From NCBI GenBank assembly GCA_947179155.2, contig OX359282.1:25899221-25963220 (forward strand): a stretch of DNA of 64,000 nt. Direction: 5' to 3'. The translations under genes and the position numbers were made by a program. This DNA comes from Hedera helix. Its lineage: Eukaryota > Streptophyta > Magnoliopsida > Apiales > Araliaceae. Under the pieces are notes generated by a model. It did no database searches. It saw nothing but the letters and a program-made list of their open reading frames with translations, and was not told where the DNA came from. Each line of letters opens with the position of its first letter. Position 1 is the stretch's first letter. Shown here one piece after another: positions 35,601 through 47,918 of this stretch.

Positions 35601-37686
35601 ATTAGGAGAATTATATAAATCATGATGTCTACTATATTCTCTTTTTCAGAAAAATCATCATCAACCTTCATCATCCGAAACACTACTGGTTATGATCATG
35701 CCAAACAACACTTCTTATTTGCCTCAGGTCAAAAAGAACATTCATCACGTGCCCTAGAAGACACATTACCATTATATCGCTTTTATCCTATCATCTGTGC
35801 ACCAGGCCACAGATACTCACAACAACTTGATTCTGGACGATTAGTACAAATAACAATGATATAAATAATAAACAGAAGAAAGAGAATAATATGATAAATA
35901 ATAGATATCGAAAATTTATAATTTTTACTTTGTGCAGAGTCAAATAATGTCCAAATTATCAACATAATGTAGAGAAAAAGATGTTAAGTCCAAGAATAAT
36001 GTCCAAGATTCGCAGAAAATAAGTTTTACGGTAAAGTTTACGGTACAAGAAATATTTTACAGTCCACAATGTTCACAGTCTAAGTAAATATTCATAGGTC
36101 AAACATTCAAGGTCCAATAGTTCACTGTTCAAATATAACGATGAAAATTTAATAGAAATGTTCATATCAAAAGATATTAGATGAAGCGCAAACTATTAAT
36201 CATTTTAAGAATTTTACCGAACAATACTTATCATAGTAAGTTTAAGAAGATGAAAGAAAATGATATACATTACCTTAACACGTGATTGGATACTGTTTTT
36301 TATGGAGTTGATCAACCTATATATATTTATCATTTAATTAGTAACTACGACATATAGAATTCATGGTGTATACTAACTCGTATTAAATAATTAAAAGTGA
36401 TTTAATAGTATAAATTTGTGTAGTAGAGTGAAATATACTTCAAAATAATTTTTGGAGAAGTAAAACAACATTTCAAAATAATATCTTCCAAAGAAAATTT
36501 TCAAAATAAATAGAAAGTTTTCAAAATAAATTTTCTGAAAGAAGAGTCTTCTAAAGTAAGAATTGTAAATAACATGTGACGTGTGTGAGTGCTTATATAA
36601 CTTTTATAGGAAAAAAAAACTTACTTGGATAATACTCGTACTTTTATTGATCTTCACCAACACTTAAGATAGCCTTAACTCACTCAGAAAAATCTTACAC
36701 TTATAATATTTAGAAAGTGGAAGGAAGGATAAGTAAGAATGATATGAAAAGTTCTTATGTTAAGTCCCCTATTTATAGCCAAAACTTAATCAACTATTCC
36801 AAAAATATATTTCACATTTTTTAATCCACACCATTCATTAACTAATCACATGATTCACACCCTAATAACATGATTCACACCTTAATCTAACTTAATATGC
36901 ATCATCCATTAGCAAATCACATGATTCACATATTTTGCTAACTTAATCTACACCATCCATTAGCAAATCACAAGATTCATACCATACATCACACATTTCA
37001 CATTTTTAAGCTTCACACTACACATTTAAAGATTATATTTTTCATCTTTTATATTATTATATTATTGACTTAATATCATAATTATTTAAATATTCAGTGT
37101 TATTCAAATAATGAGTCTATCTAACTATTTAATACCCGTGACTACTACTATGACAATTATTGATCCAACGATACAAGATGTTATGCATTGTGACAATTAT
37201 TGACTCAATAATGTAGAATGTTGTGCAATGGTAATTATTGATTCAATAATATAAAATACTATGTAATGACAATTGTTGATAAAATACTGTGCAATTATCA
37301 CTTTATCAATTCAATAATATAAAACACTATACAATATCGTGTGTTACTATGTAATACCGTGTACTATAGTAAAATACCATGAAATACCATATGTTACTAT
37401 TATTTTATCTCCGGATATTTTAACAGTTAAAAGTAATAATATCATTAACCATTTTTATTTAAAATGGTTACTGCTGTCGTTTTCTATAATCGGTAATTCC
37501 ACCTATAACTGATTATTTTAAGGTCGTCGTACGAATCGAATATTCCTTAACAAAATGAATATTCTCCGATAAAACTATAATTTGCACAATCATTAACTTT
37601 AATTTTAATCAAATTCACACCTTACTGTTTCAGAATAATATTTGAAGAAAAATTATATTTTATTTAATAAAAGTTGGGGTCTTATA
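32609..37686 (-). mobile_element. LTR-A copy 4: LTR split by a solo LTR
   Basis: Outer ends are TATGACGCCCCC (32609) and GGGGTCTTATA (37686). It is interrupted at 32911-35465 by LTR-A copy 3; the flanking halves join within a block that is intact in copy 1 (13180-13220). Net length is about 2.5 kb. On its right it touches gag remnant sequence with no polypurine tract between, so that junction is a rearrangement, not an intact 3' LTR boundary. Confidence 0.85.
32911..35465 (-). mobile_element. LTR-A copy 3: solo LTR nested in copy 4
   Basis: 2,555 bp with TGTGACACCCCC and GGGGTCTTACA ends on the plus strand. ATAATGA lies at 32903-32909 (one base before the LTR) and at 35466-35472, an approximate target duplication. 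It has a U3 18-bp array of four or five units (35251-35346) but lacks the 73-bp array. Confidence 0.9.
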
Positions 37687-38530
37687 AATTTGATTTTGCT
37701 TGAGGACAAAATCCAGCTATATGGCCATCATTTCCACAATTGTAGCAAACCTTGGATGGTTGAGTACAACTTGGCCTGATATGTCCCTCCTACCCACATT
37801 TATAACATTTGACTAGTGCTCGTTCATCTCCCTTTGAAACTGGTGTTGGTGTTGGTGTTGGTGTTGGTGTTGGAGTTGGTGCTAGTGTCGATATCTTCCC
37901 ACAATAATCGTTGAGCATTCTTTTTTGAAATTATTTCTATTGGGCTCACCCCTTCTATTATCTATGCCATAATTACCACCAGGGTGGTTTCCACTATTGA
38001 CATGATGATTACCTCCTCGATGGTTTCAGTTATTGCGGTGATTGTTACTATTATCATAGTGATTATCATGATTTCCCTCCCTTTGACGATTACTACCTCC
38101 TGGTTAGGACATCTCTTTTTCTCGCTCTAGTAACTAAGTTTTATCCACAATATTTGAATACAAATGAAGTTTAAGACAAATAAGGTATTTACCTCGCAAA
38201 AACATTCAATTTATGCGCTCTTCGTCATCCACTAAATGGTGCAAACTGGGAAACCTCGCAAAAACATTCCTTGAATTGTTTTGCAGTGACCGGCAGTACG
38301 TTGCCAACGTGTCCATCGATATTATCAACATGAATTCTTCTTACATGGCCCTACATAAATTATAGAATGGCCTTAAAAAAGACATCATACATCATGTTGT
38401 CAACATTGTTAATTTCTCGGGTTATAGGAGAATTATTGCCCCTTGATTCGCAGCTTCTTAATTTTCAGCCATTTGATTAATGGTTGGTTGGGTATGTTAA
38501 TCTCCTCCATTTCATAATTCATCTCTTGGT
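37687..38530 (-). pseudogene. LTR-A family gag remnant with two zinc knuckles
   Basis: On the minus strand an Asn/Gly/His-rich stretch (38090-37950), a (Thr-Pro)n linker coded by a GTTGGT run (37840-37875), then two CCHC knuckles are visible. One is CYKCG-stop-EGHIRPSC; the other is CYNCGNDGHIAGFC. One stop lies within the first knuckle and another upstream. The frame runs into the LTR of copy 4, so protease, RT and integrase are deleted. This supports a minus-strand element whose 5' LTR is 38749-41465. Confidence 0.8.
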
Positions 38531-38735
38531 TTTTAGATACCATTCTAAAATATAGACACGGTATCAAGGTTAGTTAAAAGCAAATTGATCTGTAAATTCT
38601 TATCCTTAGATTCATACATACCAAATAAGATAACGGGATTTAACTAGGTAAGACATACTAGCAAAGAAAATTATTTTTCTTTCTAGCCCCTCTGAGTTCT
38701 AATCACAAATCTCCACCAGAGATCATATCTCTAAG

Positions 38736-38747
38736 CTTTGATATCAA
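38736..38747 (-). other. decayed tRNA-iMet primer site of LTR-A copy 5
   Basis: The minus strand reads TTGATATCAAAG beside the LTR end, two changes from the intact TTGGTATCAGAG at 30289. The leader after it (ATGATCTCTGG) matches that of copy E. Confidence 0.75.
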
Positions 38748-38748
38748 T

Positions 38749-41465
38749 TATGACGTCCCCAAATTCGGGTTTACACAACCCAATTTGAGTCGCCAAAATA
38801 CAAAATACTTACATAAAACCACATAATTATAATTACTATGATACCGTGCATAACACGATAAAATACACATGACATACACAGTCCTCATTACAATTATTAC
38901 AATATTACTTTTCACTTGATGAGGACTACTACAACGACAACATCAGATCATCACTCTATTATATTATATTATCTCTGTTAGCCCTGATTATATTCTCATT
39001 TTCTAAAAAGAACTAGAAAACAAAAAAGTGAGCTCAAATAACCAATAAAAGATATCATGACTATGATAACGAAAAATAAAATTATCTTTAAACTTCAACA
39101 GTGATTAAATCAGAAATTTAAAAAAAACTAAACATCATAAATTTTTAACAAATGACTATAGTAAAGTGAGCAATCAATTAGGAGAGTATAATTAACAATA
39201 ATGTTTAATATTTTCTCCATCATAAAAATTCTTCATTTGGACTCTTTCATCGATAACATTAACGGTCATGATCATGTCAAACAGTAGTTATTCTTTGTAC
39301 ATAGGCCAAAGAGAACTTTTACTGCGTGTCCTTGCCATACGGGTTAAAGACATCTAACAAACATTTTACCTTTGCACCCAGGCCAAAGACATTCACAACA
39401 ACTTGAGTCCGATGATTATTACAAACAACAATAATATGAAGAACGAATAGAAATAATAAGAATAATAAGATAAAGAATAAACATTATAGATTTATAATTT
39501 ATTTATGTTTATATACTGAATAATTTAATTTGTTCAGAGTCCAATAATGTTCAATTTTTTAACACATTGTCTGAAATAGTAAAATGTGTCCAAGTTCAAG
39601 AATAATGTACAAGGTTCACAGATAGAAAATTAAATGGTAAAGTTCACGGTACAAAAATATTTGTCTAAAATATTCATAGTTCAAAGAGAAAGTTCAAGGT
39701 CCAAAGTATTTACATTTCAAATATAACAATAAGAGTTCAATAAGAAGGTTAAAGTCAAAATATTAAATGAAACACAAATTATTAAGAAAGTTTTAATGAA
39801 TTGTTATTATAGAAATTTTCACCATTTAATATTATGAGATAAACAAACATGATATTTTATTACCATAGTAAGTTTAAATATTAAGAAATAAAAAAAGATG
39901 ATATCTCTTACCTTAAAGCGTGACTAAATTCTGCTTTTTATGTAATTGATTAACCTATATGTATATTTTCAATTTAACCAGTAACTACCATATATAAGTT
40001 TTACGGTGCACACTATTTCATATATTGTAAAATCATCAATAATGACTTGATAGTATTTATAGAATAAATTGGTGCAGCATATAAAATGGAATGGAATAAA
40101 CTTTCAAAATAATTTTAAAAGAACAAAATAACTTTTCAAAATAATCTTCTAGAGAAAGTTTTTAAAATTGAATCTTCTAAAAGAAGAGTCTTTTAAAAAT
40201 AGAGTTGTAAATAATATATAATGTACTTAGGTGTTTGTACAACTATTATTTATATAAAAAAAAGACTCACCTGAGTAATTCTTATTCTTCTATTGGCGTT
40301 ATCTACACTTATGTTGCGTTTGGATTGAAGGAATGGAATGGAGGAAAGAATGAAATGATTTTAAGGTATTTCAAGTATTTGTTTGATTGTTAGTAGAAGT
40401 GAGTGGCTTAATATAATTGTAAAATTATCATACATATTTATTTTATTGAAATAAATTTTATTCTACCACCTCTCACATAAAATAAAAATTAAAGGGATTG
40501 AATAATTTATTCTATCTACTAAAATGATTTATCCTTTAAAATAATTATCTAATATATAATTATTCATTATATTCTTATTTTATTTTATTTTATTAATTCA
40601 AATATAGTATTAAAGTATGCTTACCACATTCAAGACGAATACTCACAATAGAATAGCATGAAAGAAAGGGGAAGTGTGAGAAATCCTTATACCCGAGTCC
40701 CCTTTTTATATGTCATCCCCCCTCTACCATTCCAACTTTTCTACCGAATATTAATTATACTTTTAACCACATGCTTCATGTTTTCCTCGATATGCTTCAA
40801 TTTGTTTTCTACAGGAGCTAATCCAATTCAACCATTCCTAACTACTACAAAAGTCTTCAATTATTAACTCTTATATTTACTGCCTAACACATTTTTTCTT
40901 CCCTATTCTCCACATTCCCATCTCTACCGATTATTTAATTTTGGTTCGTATTTTATAATTTGTCCCATTTAGTATTTATTGTTATTATATATGCATTACT
41001 ATTACAAATATTTATGTCTATAGTACTTTTTTACTTAACGTATTAAACGAATATCTAACTTTTCAGTATCTATAATTTTTAAAAGTAACTTTTTATTATA
41101 ACTCTTGTTACTGTAATAATTATTACTTTAATATTATGAAATACTGTAGTGATATTATGTATTATTGTTATTTTATTATCAAATATTTTAACAGTTAAAT
41201 GTAACAATTGAGTTGATAAATTTTATTAATAGTTATTTTGTCATTTTTCATATCTAACAATTATTTTGTTGTAGGATCTACCACCGATTGGTTATGGCGC
41301 TATTGTACGGTATTTTTTGATGTATTCGTTGAATTTTTTTATATATTTTATAGTTTATTCATATTATCTTTAATTTTAATTTTTTTTATCAGTTTAACGT
41401 TTTACCGTTTAGAATAACATACGAAGATAAAATAAATTTTATTAATTAAAAGTTGCGGTCATACA
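38749..41465 (-). mobile_element. LTR-A copy 5: 5' LTR of a deleted element
   Basis: 2,717 bp; plus-strand ends are TATGACGTCCCC and GCGGTCATACA. In element sense it precedes a primer site and the gag remnant (38530 down to 37687). It is the most diverged minus-strand copy and the closest to copy E. It lacks the 73-bp array and most U3 repeats and carries a probable MITE (40314-40612). No target duplication links its outer edge with that of copy 4. Confidence 0.85.
40314..40612. mobile_element. probable MITE inside LTR-A copy 5
   Basis: About 300 bp absent from other LTR-A copies. It starts TTGCGTTTGGATTGAAGGAA and ends near TTAATTCAAATATAGTATT; the ends are weakly inverted (GTTTGGATT against ATTTGAATT). 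A TTA lies near each edge. Superfamily is not certain. Confidence 0.4.
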
Positions 41466-41643
41466 GTAAGACAAGAAAATAAGATTGTTTTGCATTATTC
41501 TAATTTTAAACTAAAATGTGTGATTGAAAAAGCCATCAAAACATGTGTTTAAATATGTGGTTGGGGAAATTTAAAATGTGTAAAAGAAATTAAAAGTCCA
41601 ATAGAATTTTCGTTGTGGAATGGGGAAATGTCTATGTGGGGGG

Positions 41644-41684
<41 letters not shown>

Positions 41685-42054
41685 TTAGCACGGTAGATTT
41701 CTCATTTTACTGTATTTATAACGTCACATTATTCGAGTCTACTTCTAAACAAAAGTCAAATAGTAATTAATTTCTCCCAAGTTTTCCCTTGAATTTGAAT
41801 TCCCTTTATTATACATATCTTTTGATTTTTCACAATATATATTTAGTGATATTTTCAGAGACTAATTATTTGTAATAAATTTTATTATATCACTAATTAT
41901 TTATAATAAATTTTATTTTATCGTTAAATATAATTTTTTTGTCGCTTATTATTATGTATTAAAAGAAATTTAAGAATACATGTGATGGACAGAATCTTAA
42001 TCCCCTTAAAATTATATTGTAATAATACAAAAACTAAAAAAAAAAGTAATAATA

Positions 42055-42087
<33 letters not shown>

Positions 42088-44400
42088 TCTTGATTTATCA
42101 TTTATGTGAGTAGGTGGATTCTTCATTTTGTTAATGCTGCATCAAGGTTTGTCTTATGTGTATTTAGCCCATTAATTATTTGATCGTATAACTTCGTATC
42201 TCTTGTGTATGAAGAAACAATCTCTTACAAATATGGAGAATCTCAAGAGCAAGCACTAAATTTTCTAATTGCATATTATAATGGCTGTAAGATCATCGAG
42301 TTGTCACGTTATGATTGACACAAGTATTGACAATTAACCAATGAATGTCCACATATTGAGAAGCTACATATTTAGTGATTATATTTAGGTTTATCAACTC
42401 TTATATGGAAGACATCAATATTACAGTTGAAAATTTACAATTAAGTCACCTATGAAATTTTCAAATCTTATTTATTATAGTTTCTTGTCAAATCTAATAT
42501 TATAAACATTAAAATACAGTTTGGATTTTAAAATTTGTAAGATTATTGAGATTTGTACATTAATATTTAAAATATACTAAATACATCCCAAAATTCTTGT
42601 CTACAAAAAAAAAAAAAAAACCACTATCTAAAGTTTAAACTGATCAAAATTTACGTAAAATTCTTTTTTACTAAACAAAATATACCCTCACTTTTAACCA
42701 ATTAAAATCTCGAAAAGAACTTTGAGTTGTACTTAAACTGGTTAAAATATACTTAAAAATCTTTTTTACTAAACAAAATGTACCCTCACTTTTAACCAAT
42801 TAAAATCTCGAAAAGAACTTTGAGTTGTACTTAAAAATAATTTAAATATTGAGATGTAAATTTCAACAATATTACAACTTTAGGGTGAAAATTACACCCT
42901 CCATCCTCAAGAGGATAATTGAAGGTACAAATTTTTGTTTATAGGAAGATGAGTTAAGGTATATAAAATGAAAGATAAGTATATCATTTAGTGGGATCTA
43001 TTAATATTAAAAAAAATTACTTTATGTAATTTTGTAAGACTATTAAAGATCAAAAAAATTATTAAAAAATTATTCTTTTTTTACTATCTAATTTTTTTAA
43101 TATAAATAAAAATGTATATTTTATTTATTTTTGGAGAATGAAAAAAAAAATATTTTATGATAATATAAAAAGAAGATGTTAGGGAAGAACAAACAAACTA
43201 GAAATAAATGAGTGTGAACCGAGTTAGCCAGCCAAGTAGTAGTAGCTTCGTATTCTGATCTACATAGCGTCGTGGGTCATCCGCCTATCGACAACTCATC
43301 TTCTCTCTATATTTACACACCCCTAAATAAATACTTTTTTATTTTAAAATTAAAATTTTAATTTAATTTTTAAGATTAAATAATAATTTATTAAATTTTA
43401 AATTAAAATAAATTTATTTAATTATAAAATATTATGAGTTTTATTAATTTTAAAATTTAATACGACGTCATTTAATTTAAAAAATTAAATAATATATTTA
43501 TAATTTTAGAGGAATGAGTAAATAATATATATATATATAGTAGCAGTTGTATGTATGTATGAGGATAATTTCACCACTCATACATACATGCATACATATA
43601 CATACACATAAGACATACATGAGACTATTATGCAATTTGGTGGTGACTTACAATGTGCGCCACATGGCCTTTCCCTGGTGTGGACGGGGTTTCACAATAA
43701 GACAATTATACGGCCAACAACCCACGTGGCGAGTCTTTATCATCAATAATACTATTAATAATTCATCCACAAAACTCCGGTCTTTTTAAAATAAAATAAA
43801 ATTCCAGTCAGTTATCAGTCTGCCTCTTTTGATTAATTTTAAATGAATTTATATATAGATAGATACATACATACATAGTATAGCACGATAGAAAACAAAC
43901 TAAAGATTTGTGATGGATGCTTAAAGTTTGGTCCACATGTTTCAAATCTCATTCATATCCTATCGACCATTCACTATTTATGATAGTGTGACATGTTACT
44001 ATGTCAAATTTGGACCTTTTGGAGTCTCCTGATTCAATTATTATCAAAAGAAATTAATTTATTTAATTTAAATCTCTACTCCCTCTTGCCTAAGGAAGTT
44101 TTCCACAACAAAGGAGTCCATTTCCTAGGTTAATTGCCACCCAAAATAATTCTAATAGTAATAATCATATTAACAATAATAATTATGAAAGAAAATGGTA
44201 CTCTCTCTTTTTACAACAAAGGAAATATTAAGAAAGATCACGTGATTGGTAAAAATGTAAAATTAAGAATCGTAGCATTTATTCATGTTTCTTTTTTTTT
44301 TAAAACCTGTTTTATTATAATTTAATTCTACGTATATATTTTATCTTAGGGCCTAGAGGGGGGAAAGAGGGGGGAAAGAAGGGACTAAGGGGACATTATC
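41466..44400. other. AT-rich intergenic DNA with simple repeats
   Basis: No gene was recognised. It contains (TA)n at 41646-41680, (AG)n at 42056-42084, a 98-bp tandem duplication at 42663-42835, and short CATA runs near 43545-43620 and 43870. A G-box core (CCACGTGG) lies at 43720-43730 with no gene assigned to it. Confidence 0.5.
42663..42835. repeat. 98-bp tandem duplication, about two copies
   Basis: CTTTTTTACTAAACAAAATA...GAGTTGTACTTAAA at 42663 recurs 98 bp later with a few changes (TATACC against TGTACC). Confidence 0.9.
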
Positions 44401-44402
44401 AC

Positions 44403-44800
44403 CTTTAGAGGTGTATATTTGGCCTGCGGTTTGATTTTGATCCGTCCTGAGTCTTGCCTGATTAACGTACGGCCTGGTCAAGGTCGGGACAAGGCAGACC
44501 CAGCCTAAAAGGCTGCTAACAGACCAACGTTTGAATCCATAAGCTTGGCCTGGCAAAAAGTCAGGCCTGGATCTGGGTATTTAATCTGCCTCGTGGCCTA
44601 GTCCGGCCCACTACCACATGGATCATGGTTTCTTAATTGTATGAACTCAGGAGGCAAGCCTATTGCAATTATTAAAAAAAAACAGACCCAAACTCGCTAC
44701 AAGGCCTCCTATGCTGAGCCAGCCTGCAACCCAACTGTCCAAACATTTAAATTCAATAACCCATGAGGCTAGCCTAGACGGCTTAGACCTAGACACCTGG
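44403..44800. mobile_element. GGCC-rich transposon-like remnant
   Basis: TTAGAGGTGTATATTTGGCC followed by many GGCCTG/CAGGCC words is a style common to plant non-autonomous hAT elements. A TAGACACCTGG near 44790 may be the other end. Neither a clean inverted repeat nor a target duplication was found. Confidence 0.35.
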
Positions 44801-45723
44801 TCATGGTGTCACCATTACCAAATAGGCAACTAGGTAAGTACCAACGCTCGAAAAAAACAAGACAACACATTACAAAGCAATGTTACTAACGATCAAAAAA
44901 AATAAAAATAAACTTGACAAGATAGTCAGTTGTCAGCCGACGGGCAACAGCCGTGTCAAGTCGGATCTTGCTCTCTCTTCTTGTCAGTCAGTCTTTTTTC
45001 TCTCCACATCAATCTTAACAAGTCTCAAACGGTTCAAATTTTTGCGACAGATATACTTGCCTAACAAAAACTCTTGGCCGACCGGTGCTGGCGACCGGTT
45101 TAATTTTTTTATTTTTTTTTATACTGTTATTTATATGCATCCAAATTATAAATAAATTATTAAATTTTATAAAAAAAATTATAAAAATAAATATTATAAA
45201 TATTTTAAGAGTCAAAAAAGAAAAAGAAAAAAAATTAAAGCGGTCACTAAGACCAGTCACCCTAAAATTACTCTTTGCCTAACAACTACTTTATCTTCTT
45301 TAAATAGCATATAATTTATAAAAACTTCACAACTCTCACATTCTCTATTGGTATTCTCATTTCTCTCTATAACTCTATAGACAACTCTACACACACAAAT
45401 ATTAAATATAAATTTTTATATAAATTCTATCTTAACCATTAAAAAATATGGTCTGACACAAATTTTTGCCCCCGACCCCACTTTTTAATAATGAGATAGA
45501 ATTTGTGTTTAGTTATTTATGTAAGTAGAGTTATTCTAACTCTATTTAATCAATACTCAATATTCACAGCTTTTTAATACTTGCAATTCTTATTATTACA
45601 TTTCTCAATTTATATTATTATTACAATTCATCTATTATATTTATAATTTATTATACATATAAATCATAATATTTATTACAACAAATTCTTCCAATCCTCC
45701 ACAAATCTCACAATTTATTCAAA

Positions 45724-46342
45724 ATGACCTAAATATCATTATGCTCAAAAGTGTCGTTCCAAATTTGAGTACGTTATTTTCACGTCTTATAGGTGAGCAA
45801 AGCAAACGTACAACAGCTACTTTGGTTCATTTCATTGAGGTTTAGGCAGTCGAAAGTGTTAAAAAAGACAAATACAAAATATGTAACGTCTTATTTGGCA
45901 TTAAAGACAATAACACATTGTCCCGACACTATGACTCGTGTTTAAAGAAGTATAAAATAATCAATAAAAATTCTTAGCAACAAATTGATTGTTCAAGTCA
46001 CAATTAGAGTTATGATCAAATATTACAAAATGAATGGCAAGCTAAGCTAGTGATTAAGAATGAGCTCACATTCAAATTTTTTGATGATGTGTGTAGTATC
46101 AATTACATTTAAGGTGCATTGCAACTAAAATACAAACAAATAAGTAGAATGACTACTAAACGTGGTTCAATTAAATTATATAATAAAGTTAAAAATAAAC
46201 TAATTGAATATTTAGATAATTTTTGCAGTAAAATTTGTTTAACTAGTCATATTTGGTCTACTGATCATCAACCTGAAATTAATTATATTTGTATTACTAC
46301 TCATTGAATAGATTCTGAATTGTTTATGTAAAAAAGAATAGG
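45724..46342 (+). pseudogene. hAT transposase, N-terminal half (degenerate)
   Basis: 45870-45960 reads as a decayed BED zinc finger (NTLSRHYDSC). The catalytic start follows: MTTKRGSIKLYNKVKNKLIE, then LTSHIWSTDHQPEINYICIT, the SDIWTS...YICVTAHWID block of Ac-like transposases, and KRIGKF. A TGA replaces the Trp of the TAHWID motif. The frame is cut at 46343 by an inserted element and resumes after 47918. Confidence 0.8.
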
Positions 46343-47918
46343 TAAATTTCAGATAACCAACCTAAGGTTTGACTAAATTGTCAGTTAACTATCTGTTGTC
46401 TAGAAACCTACATTTAAATGTTTGAAATTTTGAGATAAAGTGAAAAAGTATTTTCCGTGTTAATGTTGTGACTTTAAATGAAAAAAAGGTATATTTATCG
46501 TTCGTATATAAATTGAATACGACATCGTTTATGCCTTACCAAAAAAACCCACCTGTATGGCTGTATTTCTAACTTGTGAGTCGAACCAGAGAGAGATAAA
46601 GAAGAAAGTGTGAGAGAAGAAAATGGAGACCGGATGTTAAACGTTCATAACAGTGTCAGCTTCTTTAAGACCCATTACAAACTTCTCTTCAGTTGATTTC
46701 ATCGGATCTTTGTACCGATTGACAAAAGAGGGAGTCCTCTTTTCTTTTCTTTTTCTAAATCAGTTTTCTCTCTCCCGTTCTCCTGATCAGGGGTTTGTTT
46801 CTTCTCACCTTGTTGGGGTTTCCTTAGCTGATCCACTTGGGGTTTTAACTTGAGGGTCTCTTGTAGACGTTTATGTAGGTGAAGTGAGCGATGAGAGAGG
46901 CTTCTCCTCTCTTGCTCCTTCGGTCCGATGTTGTGGTCTGATCTTTGGGTTTCCTTTGGGTTTAGGTTTCCGATTGTCATCTTTTTGTTCTCTTTGCTTG
47001 TTGGGTCTCTGATTTCTTTGATTAGAACTTCTGGTTTTCGTCTTTCGCTCCTAGGGTTTTGATTGGGGCTTTATTTTCTGAAATTTGGATCTATTTTTTA
47101 GTCTGTTGTGTCTTTGGCGTCCATCAATGTTTCAGATCTTCTGTCCTTTCTGGTTGATTTCTGTTTTTTTGGATTTTGTTTCGTTCTGGTTTTTACTCTC
47201 TTTTTTGGGGTTTTCGTTGTTTTCTCTAGTTTACAGATTCAATTGTTGGTCAGATTTCTCTGATTTTACGGTTTAATCCTAAGATCGGTTCCATTTTCTG
47301 TGGGTTGTCATTGAGTTTGTTTCCTCTCTGTTTTCGGCGATTGTGGCCTGGTTCAAGCGCTCGTTGCATATGAGTTTCGGTATTCTTTCCTCTTCTCCGC
47401 TCGTGAGCCTTCTTTTGGTTGGTTTACCGCTTCCGTTTGGTTGGTCTTTCTTATGAATCCCTTGTCCTTAAATCTTTTTTATTTTCAAAGAATTGACTGT
47501 TGAAAAAGGTTAAAAATAAATAAATTATATTGATATGCTTTAGTTTCATATATATGTGAAATAAAGGGGTAGCTTTGGAGGTTTTTCAATGGAAATGGTA
47601 GCTATGAAGGTTTTCCGATGAAAAATGGTGGTTATGGAGGTTTTGTGTTGGCAGTGGTAGTGGTAGAGGATTGGTTGGGGAAGAAGACGATGAAAGAGTG
47701 GGTTTGGGATAAGGGTATTTTCGATATCTTTTTAAAAAAATGGTAGATTCAATAGTTCTTCACGTACTTTTAGCAAGTGACACCCAGACACCATTTAAAT
47801 AGAAGGAGTTAGATTAGCAAATAGCAAGTGACACCCAGGCACCATTTAAATATTAAGGTGTTAGACAACGCGTGATAAAGTGAAAATTTGGTCAAACATG
47901 GTGGTTATCTGAAATTTA
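46343..47918. mobile_element. TIR element carrying non-transposon, genic-looking DNA
   Basis: Inserted in the hAT pseudogene. The ends are inverted: TAAATTTCAGATAACCAACC on the left, TAAATTTCAGATAACCACCA on the reverse complement of the right, continuing GTTTGAC.AAATT.TCA. A 51-bp subterminal repeat (GCAAGTGACACCCAG) sits near 47771 and 47822. The middle (46560-47480) is pyrimidine-rich and less AT-rich than all its surroundings, like a plant 5' UTR with leader intron. No transposase is seen. The target duplication is unclear. Confidence 0.6.

Noticed and set aside
46699..46980. 93-codon minus-strand frame rich in Lys, Glu and Gln
   Set aside because: It is the shadow of a pyrimidine-rich stretch on the other strand; composition explains it and no domain is visible.
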